A DNA stretch of 32,440 bases from Candidatus Methylomirabilota bacterium (GTDB taxonomy: Bacteria > Methylomirabilota > Methylomirabilia > Rokubacteriales > CSP1-6): assembly GCA_035936835.1 (NCBI GenBank), contig DASYVT010000212.1:1-32440 (forward strand). The letters run 5' to 3'. The notes beneath the pieces were generated by a model. That model saw only the letters and a program-made list of their open reading frames with translations, made no database searches and was not told the DNA's origin. A program made the position numbers and the translations under genes. Positions 14,668 to 22,884 of this stretch are shown here, piece by piece (the stretch's first letter is position 1; the number at the start of each line of letters is the position of its first letter).

Positions 14668-15135
14668 ATGGAGACAGCGATCCACCGCGCGATATTGGTA
14701 CTCACAGCCTGCGCCCTGGCAGCGGGCCCGGCCGGGGCGGACATGACGGACCGCAACCCACCGCCGGCCCGCCCCGCGGCCACACCCTCTGCCGAGCAGG
14801 AGTACGGCCGCGGCATCGCCGCGCGCAACACCAAGGACTGGCCGGCGGCCGCCGGAGCATTTCGCAAGGCGGTGGATCTCCGCCCCGCGTATCCGGAAGC
14901 CTGGAACGAGCTGGGCTACGCGCTCCGTAACCAGGGCAAGTACCCCGATTCGCTCAAGGCATACGACGAGGCGCTGCGTCTCCGGCCCAACTTCCCCGAG
15001 GCGCTCGAGTACCTCGGCGAAGCCTACGTCAAGCTGGGCCGCGTGGATGACGCCCGCAAGATCCTGGAGCGCCTCAAGCCGCTCGACGCGGCCCGGGCCG
15101 CCGAGCTGGCGGAGGCCATCGCGAAGGGCAAGTAG
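14668..15135 (+). CDS. exported TPR protein
   Basis: A 155-residue protein with an N-terminal signal peptide (ILVLTACALAAGPAGA, cleavage near residue 24) and then a Pro/Ala-rich linker. Two to three tetratricopeptide repeats follow, best seen in AFRKAVDLRPAYPEAWNELG and AYDEALRLRPNFPEALEYLG. TPRs bind other proteins; no enzyme domain is present. Shine-Dalgarno GGGAGG lies before ATG 14668, 17 nt after the selenoprotein stop, so it is probably cotranscribed. It faces the MscS gene convergently with only 7 nt between the stops. Placement in the periplasm or on the outer face of the membrane is inferred from the signal peptide. Confidence 0.88.
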   Translation: METAIHRAILVLTACALAAGPAGADMTDRNPPPARPAATPSAEQEYGRGIAARNTKDWPAAAGAFRKAVDLRPAYPEAWNELGYALRNQGKYPDSLKAYDEALRLRPNFPEALEYLGEAYVKLGRVDDARKILERLKPLDAARAAELAEAIAKGK

Positions 15136-15142
15136 GTCCGCC

Positions 15143-15958
15143 TCAGCGCGAGCCGGCCCCCTCGAGCAGACGCACGTCGTGCGCGCCGGCCGGGGCGCCG
15201 ATACCGGCGGCGCGAAAGGCCTCGACGAGAGACTGGTAGAGCTCGGGCTCGGCCGGGACCACGTCCACCACGCGGACCCACGCCCAGGCCGCGATCTTGA
15301 TGCCGGTGTCCTCCACGGACGCGATGCCCACGCTCGGCGCCGGGTCCTTGAGCACGCGCGCGCTCCGCGTCACCACCTGGCTCGCCGCGCGGAGCGCCGC
15401 GTTCAGATCGGTCGCGTGCGGCACGCGCACCGTCAGCGTCAGCTGGCGGATCGTGCCGAAGTTGTGCAGGATCTCGCCGACGATCTTCCTGTTCGGCACG
15501 ATGACGCGCGAGAAGTCCGCCTGGATCAACGTCGTGGTGGACAGCTCGACCGCGGCGACGTCGCCGCGCACGTTGTTGATCTCGATGTACTCGCCGACTC
15601 GGAAGGGCTTGGTGAAGATGATGGTCAGGCCCGCCATGAGGTTGCCCAGCACGCCCTGCAGCGCGAAGCCCACGCCGATGCCCGCCACGCCGATGCCGGC
15701 CACCAGCGGCGCGATGGAGAAGCCGAACTTGTCGAGCGCCACCACGAAGGCCATGACCAGGACGAGGATCTTGATCACGCGCACCAGGAGGATCCGCATG
15801 GGCGGCTCCATCTCCTGCTTCTGGAAGCGCTGGTCCGCCATGCCGCCCAGCCACCGCGCGACCAGGAAACCGACCGCCAGGATCGCAATTGCGCCCAACA
15901 CCTGGAAGCCGTAGCGGAGCAGGAGCTCCATCGTCATCTCTTTCATGCTCATATTCAT
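15143..15958 (-). CDS. MscS family small-conductance mechanosensitive channel
   Basis: 271 residues, close to E. coli MscS (286). Three N-terminal transmembrane helices: YGFQVLGAIAILAVGFLVA, VIKILVLVMAFVVAL, and the pore helix with the Gly/Ala packing pattern IGVAGIGVGFALQG followed by VLGNLMAGL. The beta domain motif FKPFRVGEYIEI appears as TKPFRVGEYIEI, and VPNRKIVGEILHNF ends that domain. It opens under membrane tension to release solutes during osmotic downshock. AAAGGAGG 5 nt before ATG 15958 decides the start. It is transcribed toward the TPR gene and sits 53 nt downstream of the glucan phosphorylase, so the two may share a transcript. Confidence 0.95.
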   Translation of the reverse strand: MNMSMKEMTMELLLRYGFQVLGAIAILAVGFLVARWLGGMADQRFQKQEMEPPMRILLVRVIKILVLVMAFVVALDKFGFSIAPLVAGIGVAGIGVGFALQGVLGNLMAGLTIIFTKPFRVGEYIEINNVRGDVAAVELSTTTLIQADFSRVIVPNRKIVGEILHNFGTIRQLTLTVRVPHATDLNAALRAASQVVTRSARVLKDPAPSVGIASVEDTGIKIAAWAWVRVVDVVPAEPELYQSLVEAFRAAGIGAPAGAHDVRLLEGAGSR

Positions 15959-16011
15959 GCGAGCCTCCTTTGGCGATGTCGCCACGACGGGGGGGATGGC
16001 GCCGCAGCAGG

Positions 16012-17613
16012 CTACGGCGCGGTGTAGAGACGGGTGAAATATTCGGTGACCATGCGGTCCGAGGAGAAGCGCTCGACGGCCATCGCGATCGAGGCGCGCA
16101 TCATGCGCGCCCAGCGCCCGGAGTCGGCCCACGCGGGGAGCACGTCCCGCTCGAGGGTCGCGTAGAGGGCCTCGAGGTCGCGCGCGTCCTGGTCGCCCTC
16201 GACGCGCTCGTCGCCGATCGCCCAGCCGGTGACGCCGTGCTCGCACCCCTCCGGCCACCAGCCGTCGAGGATAGAAAAGTTGAGCGTGCCATTCATGGCG
16301 GCTTTCATTCCCGAGGTACCTGAGGCCTCCAGTGGGCGGCGGGGCGTATTCAGCCACACGTCGCAGCCGCGGGTCATGAGCCTGCCCAGCGCCATGTCGT
16401 AGTCCTCGAGGAAGACGATGGACTCGGGCCACTGCCGGATCGTCTCGACGAGGAGGGCGATGACGGCCTTGCCGGCCTGGTCGGCCGGGTGCGCCTTGCC
16501 CGAGAAGACGAACTGGACGCGCCGGTCCTTGAGGAGCGGCGCCAGCCTGTCGGGGTCGCGCAGGAGGAGATCGGGGCGCTTGTAGGTTGCCGCGCGGCGC
16601 GCAAAACCGATGGTGAGCGCGTCGCTGTCGAGCCTGACTCGGGTGCGGGCTTCGACCTCGGCGAGCAGCTCGTCCTTCATCTGCCGCCGCACGGCGCGGA
16701 GCGCGTCATCGTGAGCCGAAGCAGCCGCGGCGATCCGCGGGTCCTGCCAGGTGCCGCGGTGCACGCCGTTGGTGACGGCGATGATGGGCGCGCCGCCGTC
16801 CACGTGCGCCCACATGGCGCGCGCCGTTTCGCCGTGGAGCTGCGCGACGGCGTTTGCGCGGCGGGCGAGTCTCAACCCGGCCACGGTCATGTTGAACGGA
16901 TCGCCGCCGATCTCGCGCAGCTCGGCGGCCACGAGCTCGCAGCCCGCGCCGAGCCGCCGCAGGTCCGGGACGGCGTGGACCTCGTTGCCGGCGGGCACCG
17001 GCGTGTGGGTGGTGAAGACGATCTTCTCGCGCACCTCCCGCCACGCCGAGTGGAAGTCCGCCCCCGCCTCCATCCGGTCGGTGATCAGCTCGATCCCGGC
17101 GAAGACCGCGTGCCCCTCGTTGAAGTGGTAGAGATCGACGGGAAGATGGAGGGCGCGGAGCGCCCGCACGCCGCCGATGCCGAGCAGCATTTCCTGTGCG
17201 ATGCGGCAGTCGGGCGCGGGGTCGTAGAGGCGGCGGGTGATCCAGCGGTCGCGCTTGTCCACCGGCTCGAGCAGGAAGAGCGGCGCGATGGCGTAGCGGC
17301 CGACGCCCCAGACGCAGCACTCGACCTCGCGCGCGGCCACGCGCACCCGGACGCGGACGCCCGTGTCCGTGAGCGCGTCTGGGGGGTAGTCGCGCCACTC
17401 GTCGTATGGATACCCGTCGGGCCCGATCCGCTGGACGGTGTAGCCCTGCGCCCAGCGGAGGCCGATTCCCACGACGGGCTGGCCGAGGTCGCCGGCGGAC
17501 TTCATGAAGTCGCCGGCGAGGATGCCGAGCCCGCCGGCGTAGGAGTGGAACTCCTCGTGGAGCCCGTACTCCATCGAGAAGTAGGCGACGAGCGGCGTCA
17601 CAGGCGAAAGCAT
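16012..17613 (-). CDS. glgP: alpha-glucan phosphorylase (GT35), short form
   Basis: 533 residues; cleaves glycogen or maltodextrin ends with phosphate to give glucose 1-phosphate. Motifs of the archaeal/bacterial phosphorylase subfamily run in order: VAYFSMEYGLHEEFHSYAGG, HFNEGHAVFAG, TTHTPVPAGNEVH, TYKRPDLLLRDPDRL, FSGKAHPADQAGK and EASGTSGMKAAMNG, where Lys437 should carry pyridoxal phosphate. Classical GlgP is over 800 residues, and even the subfamily is usually longer, but start and end motifs are present, so this is a compact rather than truncated enzyme. The ATG at 17613 has no clear Shine-Dalgarno; GTG shortly after could be used. Divergent from the partner-domain gene at 17676 with a 62-bp gap. 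Confidence 0.92.
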   Translation of the reverse strand: MLSPVTPLVAYFSMEYGLHEEFHSYAGGLGILAGDFMKSAGDLGQPVVGIGLRWAQGYTVQRIGPDGYPYDEWRDYPPDALTDTGVRVRVRVAAREVECCVWGVGRYAIAPLFLLEPVDKRDRWITRRLYDPAPDCRIAQEMLLGIGGVRALRALHLPVDLYHFNEGHAVFAGIELITDRMEAGADFHSAWREVREKIVFTTHTPVPAGNEVHAVPDLRRLGAGCELVAAELREIGGDPFNMTVAGLRLARRANAVAQLHGETARAMWAHVDGGAPIIAVTNGVHRGTWQDPRIAAAASAHDDALRAVRRQMKDELLAEVEARTRVRLDSDALTIGFARRAATYKRPDLLLRDPDRLAPLLKDRRVQFVFSGKAHPADQAGKAVIALLVETIRQWPESIVFLEDYDMALGRLMTRGCDVWLNTPRRPLEASGTSGMKAAMNGTLNFSILDGWWPEGCEHGVTGWAIGDERVEGDQDARDLEALYATLERDVLPAWADSGRWARMMRASIAMAVERFSSDRMVTEYFTRLYTAP

Positions 17614-17660
17614 ACGGCAAAGCGCGCGTCGGCGCGAGCTTCGTGAAGCCGCCGGGCTGG

Positions 17661-17668
17661 AGTATAAT
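17661..17668. promoter_or_regulatory. bidirectional -10 element between glgP and the UGSC partner gene
   Basis: AGTATAAT holds a consensus TATAAT on the plus strand (17663-17668), 7 nt before ATG 17676, predicting a leaderless message. On the minus strand the same bases give TATACT about 47 nt before the glgP start. The -35 positions are poor on both sides. Confidence 0.55.
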
Positions 17669-17675
17669 CCCGCCT

Positions 17676-18725
17676 ATGACGACCCAACTCGCCTCCAAGC
17701 GCTATGCCGTCGAGGACCTGAACCACGCCATCGAGTTCTGCTACCAGCAGGGCTGGACCGACGGCCTTCCCGTCGTGCCCCCGACTGAGCGCGCCGTTCG
17801 CGCCATGCTGGACGCGGCCGGCCTCGAGCCCGACAAGCAGGTCGCCTTCATCACCAACCGCCAGGTCGCCGTCACCGCCGAGAAGGTCGCGGTCAACGCC
17901 GTCATGGCAGGATGCCTTTCGGAGTACATGCCCATCGTCGTGGCGGCCGTCGAAGCGCTCGCCGAGCCGAAGTGGGGGTATCACGGCCCCGCCACGTCCA
18001 CGGGCGGCGCCGCCGTCCTCATGATCGTCAACGGGCCCATCGCCGCGCGGCTCAGCTTCAACTCGGGCGACAACCTCTTCGGACCCGGCTGGCGGGCCAA
18101 CGCCACGACGGGCCGCGCGGTCCGCCTGGTGATGCGCAACGTCATCGGTACGCTGCCGGGTGCGCTCGACCGGGGGACGGTGGGGCATCCGGGCAAGTAC
18201 AGCTACGTCATCGCCGAGAACGAGGCCGACAGCCCGTGGACGCCGTTCCACGTCGAGCGCGGCTTCAAGGCGGAGCAGAGCGTGGTGACCGTCATGGCGG
18301 CGGAGGGGCCGCACCAGTTCTACAACCAGCTCTCGAGCACGGCCACGGGCGTGCTGGCCTCGCTCTGCGACGACATGAAGCATCACGCCAGCACCAATGG
18401 CCAGCCGCAGTACGTCGTCGTGCTTGCGGGCGAGCACATGCGCACCATCGCCAGGGACGGCTGGTCGAAGGCCGACATCCAGAAGTTCGTCTTCGAGAAC
18501 ACGCAGAACTCGCTGGCGCACATCAAGCGAGTGGGGCGGCTGGCGGGGGCCGTGACCCCCGAAGACGAGACCACGATGCGGCCGATCGTGCCGAGCCCGG
18601 AGGACGTGCACGTGATCGCGGCGGGCGGCCGGGCGGGGGCGTTCTCCTGCTATATCCCCGCGTGGGCCGGCGGCAAGAAATCGAGCCAGAGCGTCTCGAA
18701 ACTCATCCAGGACAGGAGGGCATGA
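17676..18725 (+). CDS. UGSC partner protein (stand-alone version of the fused domain)
   Basis: 349 residues homologous over its length to residues 197-528 of the fused selenoprotein: QQGWTDGLPVVPPTERAV, VAVNAVMAGCLSEYMPIVV, IVNGPIAARLSFNSG, GHPGKYSYVIAENEADSP, VERGFKAEQSVVTV and a C-terminal VIAAGGRAGAFSCYIP. No transmembrane segments or signal peptide. I do not recognise an enzyme family; the strongly conserved GWxDGLPxxPPT and NGPIA motifs suggest a catalytic or cofactor site. The leaderless ATG 17676 is chosen because the TATAAT lies 7 nt before it. The stop overlaps the start of the second selenoprotein gene by 1 to 4 nt, so the two products are made in step and very probably act together. 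Confidence 0.88.
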   Translation: MTTQLASKRYAVEDLNHAIEFCYQQGWTDGLPVVPPTERAVRAMLDAAGLEPDKQVAFITNRQVAVTAEKVAVNAVMAGCLSEYMPIVVAAVEALAEPKWGYHGPATSTGGAAVLMIVNGPIAARLSFNSGDNLFGPGWRANATTGRAVRLVMRNVIGTLPGALDRGTVGHPGKYSYVIAENEADSPWTPFHVERGFKAEQSVVTVMAAEGPHQFYNQLSSTATGVLASLCDDMKHHASTNGQPQYVVVLAGEHMRTIARDGWSKADIQKFVFENTQNSLAHIKRVGRLAGAVTPEDETTMRPIVPSPEDVHVIAAGGRAGAFSCYIPAWAGGKKSSQSVSKLIQDRRA

Positions 18726-19261
18726 TGGCAGGCTTCGAAATCCTCGACCCGACGGTCGAGCCGCGGAAGCAGGCGATAATGTACGTGCCGAGGCCCGACT
18801 CGCTCAAGGGCAAGCGGATCGGCCTCGTCGAGAACACCAAGTTCAACTCCGACAAGCTGCTGACGAAGGTCGGCGAGATCCTCAAGAAGGAGTACGGCGC
18901 CGCCGAGTACAAGATGTGGCGCAAGCACAACTCGAGCGTCCCGGCGCACGACGAGATCATCGACGAGGCGAAGCGCGGCGTCGACTGCGTCGTCGCCGGC
19001 GTCGGCGACTGAGGGTCCTGCTCGTCGGGCAGTGTGCTCGACGGAATCCTGTTCGAGAAGGCCGGCATCCCCGCCGCGTCCATCGTGACCGACGTCTTCG
19101 AGGGCACGGGCCATGCGATGGCCCAGTCCTGGGGTCTGCCGGACTACAAGTTCCTCTCGCTGCCGCACCCGATCGCCAACCTCAGCGAGGCCCAGTTGGA
19201 CCAGCGGGCGCGCGAGATCGCCCCGGAGATCGTCAAGCTGCTCCTCCAGGGCCAAGAGTAA
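18725..19261 (+). CDS. UGSC family selenoprotein, stand-alone (in-frame TGA = Sec)
   Basis: 178 residues when TGA 19010-19012 is read as selenocysteine (Sec96, with Cys99 making UxxC). Read as a stop it would leave 95 residues and an orphan 75-residue tail. Before Sec: DSLKGKRIGLVENTKFNSDK and CVVAGVGD; after it: SVLDGILFEKAGIPAAS and FLSLPHPIANLSEAQLD, all aligning with the UGSC domain of the fused protein. ATG 18725 is preferred over ATG 18722 because AGGAGG (18714-18719) is then 5 nt away. A SECIS-type hairpin follows the TGA at the same spacing as in the first gene. The short pattern U-G-S-C followed by E-K-x-G-I-P recalls U-G-T-C in glycine/proline reductase subunits (GrdB, PrdB), a possible distant relation only. 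Confidence 0.9.
19023..19043 (+). promoter_or_regulatory. bacterial SECIS hairpin of selenoprotein 2
   Basis: CGTCGGGCA and TGCTCGACG form a 9-bp stem (one G-U pair) around a GTG loop, 10 nt after the TGA, the same geometry as the first hairpin. Stem position 8 is C-G here and G-C there, and position 6 is G-U versus U-A, so pairing is kept while the bases change. Confidence 0.8.
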
Positions 19262-19283
19262 GCGCGACACAGGAGCCTCGAGC

Positions 19284-20261
19284 GTGAGCATCGGCCCCGA
19301 CTACCGCCCGCCCTGGTGGTATCGGGGCCGCCATCTCCAGACGCTCTGGGGCCCGCTCCTCAGGCGCGGCCGGCAGCCCGCGCTCCGCCGCGAGCGGGTG
19401 GAAACGCCCGACGGTGATTTTCTCGACCTCGACTGGCTGGAGGGGCGCGACCGCGGCGTCCCGCTGGTTGTCATCCTCCACGGTCTCGAAGGGTCTTCTC
19501 GCTCGCATTACGCCTCCGGGCTGCTGCGCGAGCTGGAGCAGGTCGGCTGGCGGGGCGTCGTCGTCAACTTCCGCGGGTGCAGCGGCGAGGTCAACCGCTC
19601 CCGTCGCATGTACCACTCGGGGGAGACGGAAGACCTCGACTTCGTGTTCGGCCGCCTGACCGCGCGCGAGCCCAATCTGCGCCTCGGGCTCGTGGGTGTG
19701 TCGCTCGGCGGCAACGTCGCGCTCAAGTGGCTCGCCGAGCGGGGCGACCAGGCCCCGGCGCAGGTGGCGGGGGCCGTGGCCATCTCAACGCCCTTCAACC
19801 TGGCCGCCTGCGCCGCCGCGCTCGACCGCGGGCTCAACAGGGCGCTGTACACGGTGAACTTCCTCTCGACCATGACGATCAAGCTCGACAAGAAGGCGGC
19901 GCTCTACGAGGGCGTGATCAACCTGCCGGCGGCGCGGAAGGCGAAGACCTTCGCCCAGTACGACCGGCTCGTGACGGCGCCGCTCGGCGGTTTCGCCAGC
20001 GAGCGCGACTACTGGGCGCGCTCGAGCAGCGGCCCGCTGCTGCCCCAGATCCGCCGGCCGACCCTCTTGATCAACGCGCTCAACGACCCGTTCATACCGG
20101 CCTCGGCGCTGCCGCGCGCCCTCATCGCCAAGTCGCGCTGGCTCGAGGCCAACTTCGTGCCCGAGGGCGGGCACGCGGGCTTCCTCGAGGGCCGATCGGG
20201 CGCTCGCTCGTGGGCCGAGGCTCGCGCCGTCGGGTTCCTCGAGCGCCACCTGCTAGGATGA
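19284..20261 (+). CDS. YheT-like alpha/beta hydrolase
   Basis: 325 residues from GTG 19284 (AGGAG 8 nt before). N-terminal YRPPWWYRGRHLQTLWGPLL is the YheT/ABHD1-3 signature. The nucleophile elbow GVSLGGNVALKW contains the catalytic Ser, with the oxyanion segment HGLEGSSRSHY before it, Asp in NALNDPFIP and His in EGGHAGF near the end. Members hydrolyse short-chain esters or lipids. No signal peptide. It begins 22 nt after the selenoprotein stop and its own stop overlaps the next gene (ATGA), so it belongs to the selenoprotein operon. A link between ester cleavage and the UGSC proteins is possible but unproven. Confidence 0.92.
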   Translation: MSIGPDYRPPWWYRGRHLQTLWGPLLRRGRQPALRRERVETPDGDFLDLDWLEGRDRGVPLVVILHGLEGSSRSHYASGLLRELEQVGWRGVVVNFRGCSGEVNRSRRMYHSGETEDLDFVFGRLTAREPNLRLGLVGVSLGGNVALKWLAERGDQAPAQVAGAVAISTPFNLAACAAALDRGLNRALYTVNFLSTMTIKLDKKAALYEGVINLPAARKAKTFAQYDRLVTAPLGGFASERDYWARSSSGPLLPQIRRPTLLINALNDPFIPASALPRALIAKSRWLEANFVPEGGHAGFLEGRSGARSWAEARAVGFLERHLLG

Positions 20262-21556
20262 CCGCCGTGGCATTGAAGGACGCCTACGGCAACGCAGTGT
20301 CCTCGTCCTCCAGGACGGCAGTCGACGCGTACGACAACGGCGTGCGCGCCCTCCTCGGTTTCGGCGCCTCCGTCATCGACGACTTCCACGCGGCGGTCGA
20401 GGTCGATCCCGACTTCGTGCTGGCGCGCGCGGCGCTCGGCGTCTCGCTGTACCTCGCCGAGAAGATGCCGGAGGGACGCGCCGAGATGGACCGGGCTGCG
20501 GCGGCCGCGGGCTCGGGCTTCCTGACACCGCGCGAGAAGCGCCACGTCGAGGCGCTCGCGCTCTGGGTCGCAGGCAGGAGCGGCGACGCCATCCCGCTGA
20601 TCAAGGAGGTCCTGGCCGGGCACCCGCGCGACATGCTGCTGATGCAGCGCCTCTACTACATCTACTTCTGGCAAGGGCGTTCGGCGGAGATGCTCGAGCT
20701 GACGTCTTCCGTGCGGCAGGCCTTGGGCGAAGACGGCTACATGCTGGGCTACCACGCCTTCGCGCTGGAGGAGAACTGGCGCCTGGATGAGGCGCTCGCC
20801 CTGGCGGAGCGGGCCATCGCGATCAACGCGCGGGACGCCTGGGCGGTCCATGCGCTGGCGCACGTGCTCTACGAGCGCGGCGAGAATGCCCGCGGCGTCC
20901 TCGCGCTGCCGCAGCGCATCCACCCCTGCGACCACCTGGGCTACTTCAGGCATCACCTCCTCTGGCACCTGGCGCTCATGCACCTGGCCGAGGGGCGCTA
21001 CGATCGCGTGCGCAAGCTGTTCCAGAGCGTCTTCGGTGACGTCGAGATTAACGTCGGGTCCGACCTGCAAGACTCCGTGGCGCTCGCGTGGCGCCTCGAC
21101 CTCTACGGCCAGCCGGATCCGCGACGCTGGCAGCACCTGGGCGCGGCCGCGCGCGGGTGGCTCGAGATGCCGCTCCTGCTCTTCCACGATCTCCACGTCG
21201 GCATGGCGCTCGGCGCCGCCGGAGACTGGGCGAACGCGGAGCTGCAGCTGGAGAGGCTGCGCCAGCGGGCGAAGAAGACCCGCAACGCGACGCTGCCGGA
21301 GGTGGTGGTGCCGCTCATGGAAGGGCTCCACGCGTTCGCGCGCGGGGAGTACGCCCTTAGCGTGGCGCGGATCGAGCCGCTGACGGAGCGCATCGTGGAA
21401 GTCGGCGGCAGCCACGCTCAGCGCGAGGTCTTCCACGATACGCTCCTCGAGGCCGCGCTGAGAGCGGGGGAGCCCGAGCGCGCCGGGGCGCTGCTCGAGC
21501 GGCGCGTCGCCAAGCGGCCCAACCCGGGACGGCACTGGCTGGAGGCGCGCGCCTGA
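20258..21556 (+). CDS. TTC38-like tetratricopeptide repeat protein
   Basis: 432 residues. The opening SSSRTAVDAYDNGVRALLGF then DDFHAAVEVDPDFVLARAALG resembles the tetratricopeptide repeat 38 family, built almost wholly of helical repeats (EALALAERAIAINARDAWAVHA is another clear unit). The HALAHVLYERGE and HLLWHLALMHLAEGRYD segments contain the conserved His-rich part of this family. No enzyme motif, signal peptide or membrane helix. The ATG overlaps the hydrolase stop by 4 nt and the stop overlaps the peptidase start by 1 nt, so translation is coupled on both sides. Role unknown; protein binding is likely. Confidence 0.85.
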   Translation: MTAVALKDAYGNAVSSSSRTAVDAYDNGVRALLGFGASVIDDFHAAVEVDPDFVLARAALGVSLYLAEKMPEGRAEMDRAAAAAGSGFLTPREKRHVEALALWVAGRSGDAIPLIKEVLAGHPRDMLLMQRLYYIYFWQGRSAEMLELTSSVRQALGEDGYMLGYHAFALEENWRLDEALALAERAIAINARDAWAVHALAHVLYERGENARGVLALPQRIHPCDHLGYFRHHLLWHLALMHLAEGRYDRVRKLFQSVFGDVEINVGSDLQDSVALAWRLDLYGQPDPRRWQHLGAAARGWLEMPLLLFHDLHVGMALGAAGDWANAELQLERLRQRAKKTRNATLPEVVVPLMEGLHAFARGEYALSVARIEPLTERIVEVGGSHAQREVFHDTLLEAALRAGEPERAGALLERRVAKRPNPGRHWLEARA

Positions 21557-22884
21557 TGGATTGGACGAAGATCGGCGCCGAGACGGTCGACCTGATGCGC
21601 GCCTACCTCCGGATCAACACGACCAACCCCCCGGGAAACGAGCTGGAGGGCGCGCGCTTCCTGGCCCAGGTGCTCAACGGCGACGGCATCGCGAGCGAGA
21701 CCGCCGAGTCGGCGCCCGGGCGCGCCAATCCCGTGGCGCGGCTCTCGGGCGATCGTTCGCTGGGCGGGATCGTGCTCCACCACCACATCGACGTGGTCTA
21801 CGCGGATGAGCGCTACTGGACCGTGGACCCCTTCGGCGGTCTGCTCCGGGACGGCTACGTCTACGGCCGCGGGGCGCTCGACATGAAGTCCACGGGGATC
21901 CTCCAGCTGGCGGCCGTCCTCGCCATCAAGCGCGCGAAGGTGCCGCTGAAGCGAGACCTCATCGTGCTCGCGACTGCGGACGAAGAAGCGGGGAGCCGCC
22001 TCGGCGCCCAGTGGGTCGCCGATGAGCGCCGAGGTTGGCTCGAAGGTGCCGAGTACGCCCTATCCGAGCTGGGGCTGATCGCGGCCGGCGACGCGACGCG
22101 CCGGACGCCCTTCGGCTCCATCGTCATCTCGGAGAAGACCGGCCTGCCGCTGCGGCTCACGGCGCGGAGCGACCCGGGCCACGGGTCGATGCCATGGCCG
22201 GATACCGCGCCGCACCGGCTCGTCCGCGCTCTGGGTCGGCTGCTCGCCGCCGAGCGGCCGCCGCGCGTTCTGCCGGAGATCCAGGAGTACTTCGCGCGCA
22301 TGGCCTCGGTCCTGCCGGCGGGCGAGGGCGCGGGCTACGAGCGCCTCGAGGCATCTCTTCGCGACCCGGCCTTCCGCGCCCGCTTTTTCGCCGACCGTCA
22401 CCGCGCCGCGCTCGTGAAGACCACGTTCGCCGTCACCGTGCTCAAGGGCAGCGAGAAGCGCAACGTCATTCCGCCCGAGGCGGTCGCCGACCTCGACTGC
22501 CGGATGCTCGCCGGAGAAGACCCCGAGGAGATCGTCGGCTGGGTCAGGCAGGTCGTCGCCGATCCCCACGTCGAGGTCAGCCTGACGTCTACGCCCAAGG
22601 TGCCGAACCTCTCGCCGCCGGACACGGAGCTGTACAAGAGCCTGGCGGATGCGCTGCGCCGTCGCGCGCCCGGCGTCGTGGTGGCGCCCGAGATCATGAC
22701 CGGGTTCACGGACAACTGGGTATTCAGGCGCTGCGGGCTGCACGCCTACGGTTTTGGACCCTTCGTGTTCGACGAGGGCGAGTGGCGGCGGATCCACGGC
22801 AACGACGAGCGCATCTCCGTGGAGAACCTGAGCGCCGGCGCGCGCTGCTACACGGAGATGCTGCTGGACATGGCCGCGGCCTGA
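21556..22884 (+). CDS. M20/M28-type metallopeptidase (ArgE/DapE/CPG2 family)
   Basis: 442 residues with the two-zinc M20 layout: LHHHIDVVYADERYW (His and Asp at the first metal site), YGRGALDMKSTG (the Asp shared by both zincs), ADEEAGSRLGA (catalytic Glu and metal Glu), and a late HGNDERISVENL (His). The dimerisation insert lies between residues about 200 and 330 with GHGSMP giving its conserved His. Family members remove acyl or amino acid groups from small peptides or N-acyl amino acids. Coupled to both neighbours by 1-nt overlaps (TGATG). The substrate is unknown. Confidence 0.93.
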   Translation: MDWTKIGAETVDLMRAYLRINTTNPPGNELEGARFLAQVLNGDGIASETAESAPGRANPVARLSGDRSLGGIVLHHHIDVVYADERYWTVDPFGGLLRDGYVYGRGALDMKSTGILQLAAVLAIKRAKVPLKRDLIVLATADEEAGSRLGAQWVADERRGWLEGAEYALSELGLIAAGDATRRTPFGSIVISEKTGLPLRLTARSDPGHGSMPWPDTAPHRLVRALGRLLAAERPPRVLPEIQEYFARMASVLPAGEGAGYERLEASLRDPAFRARFFADRHRAALVKTTFAVTVLKGSEKRNVIPPEAVADLDCRMLAGEDPEEIVGWVRQVVADPHVEVSLTSTPKVPNLSPPDTELYKSLADALRRRAPGVVVAPEIMTGFTDNWVFRRCGLHAYGFGPFVFDEGEWRRIHGNDERISVENLSAGARCYTEMLLDMAAA

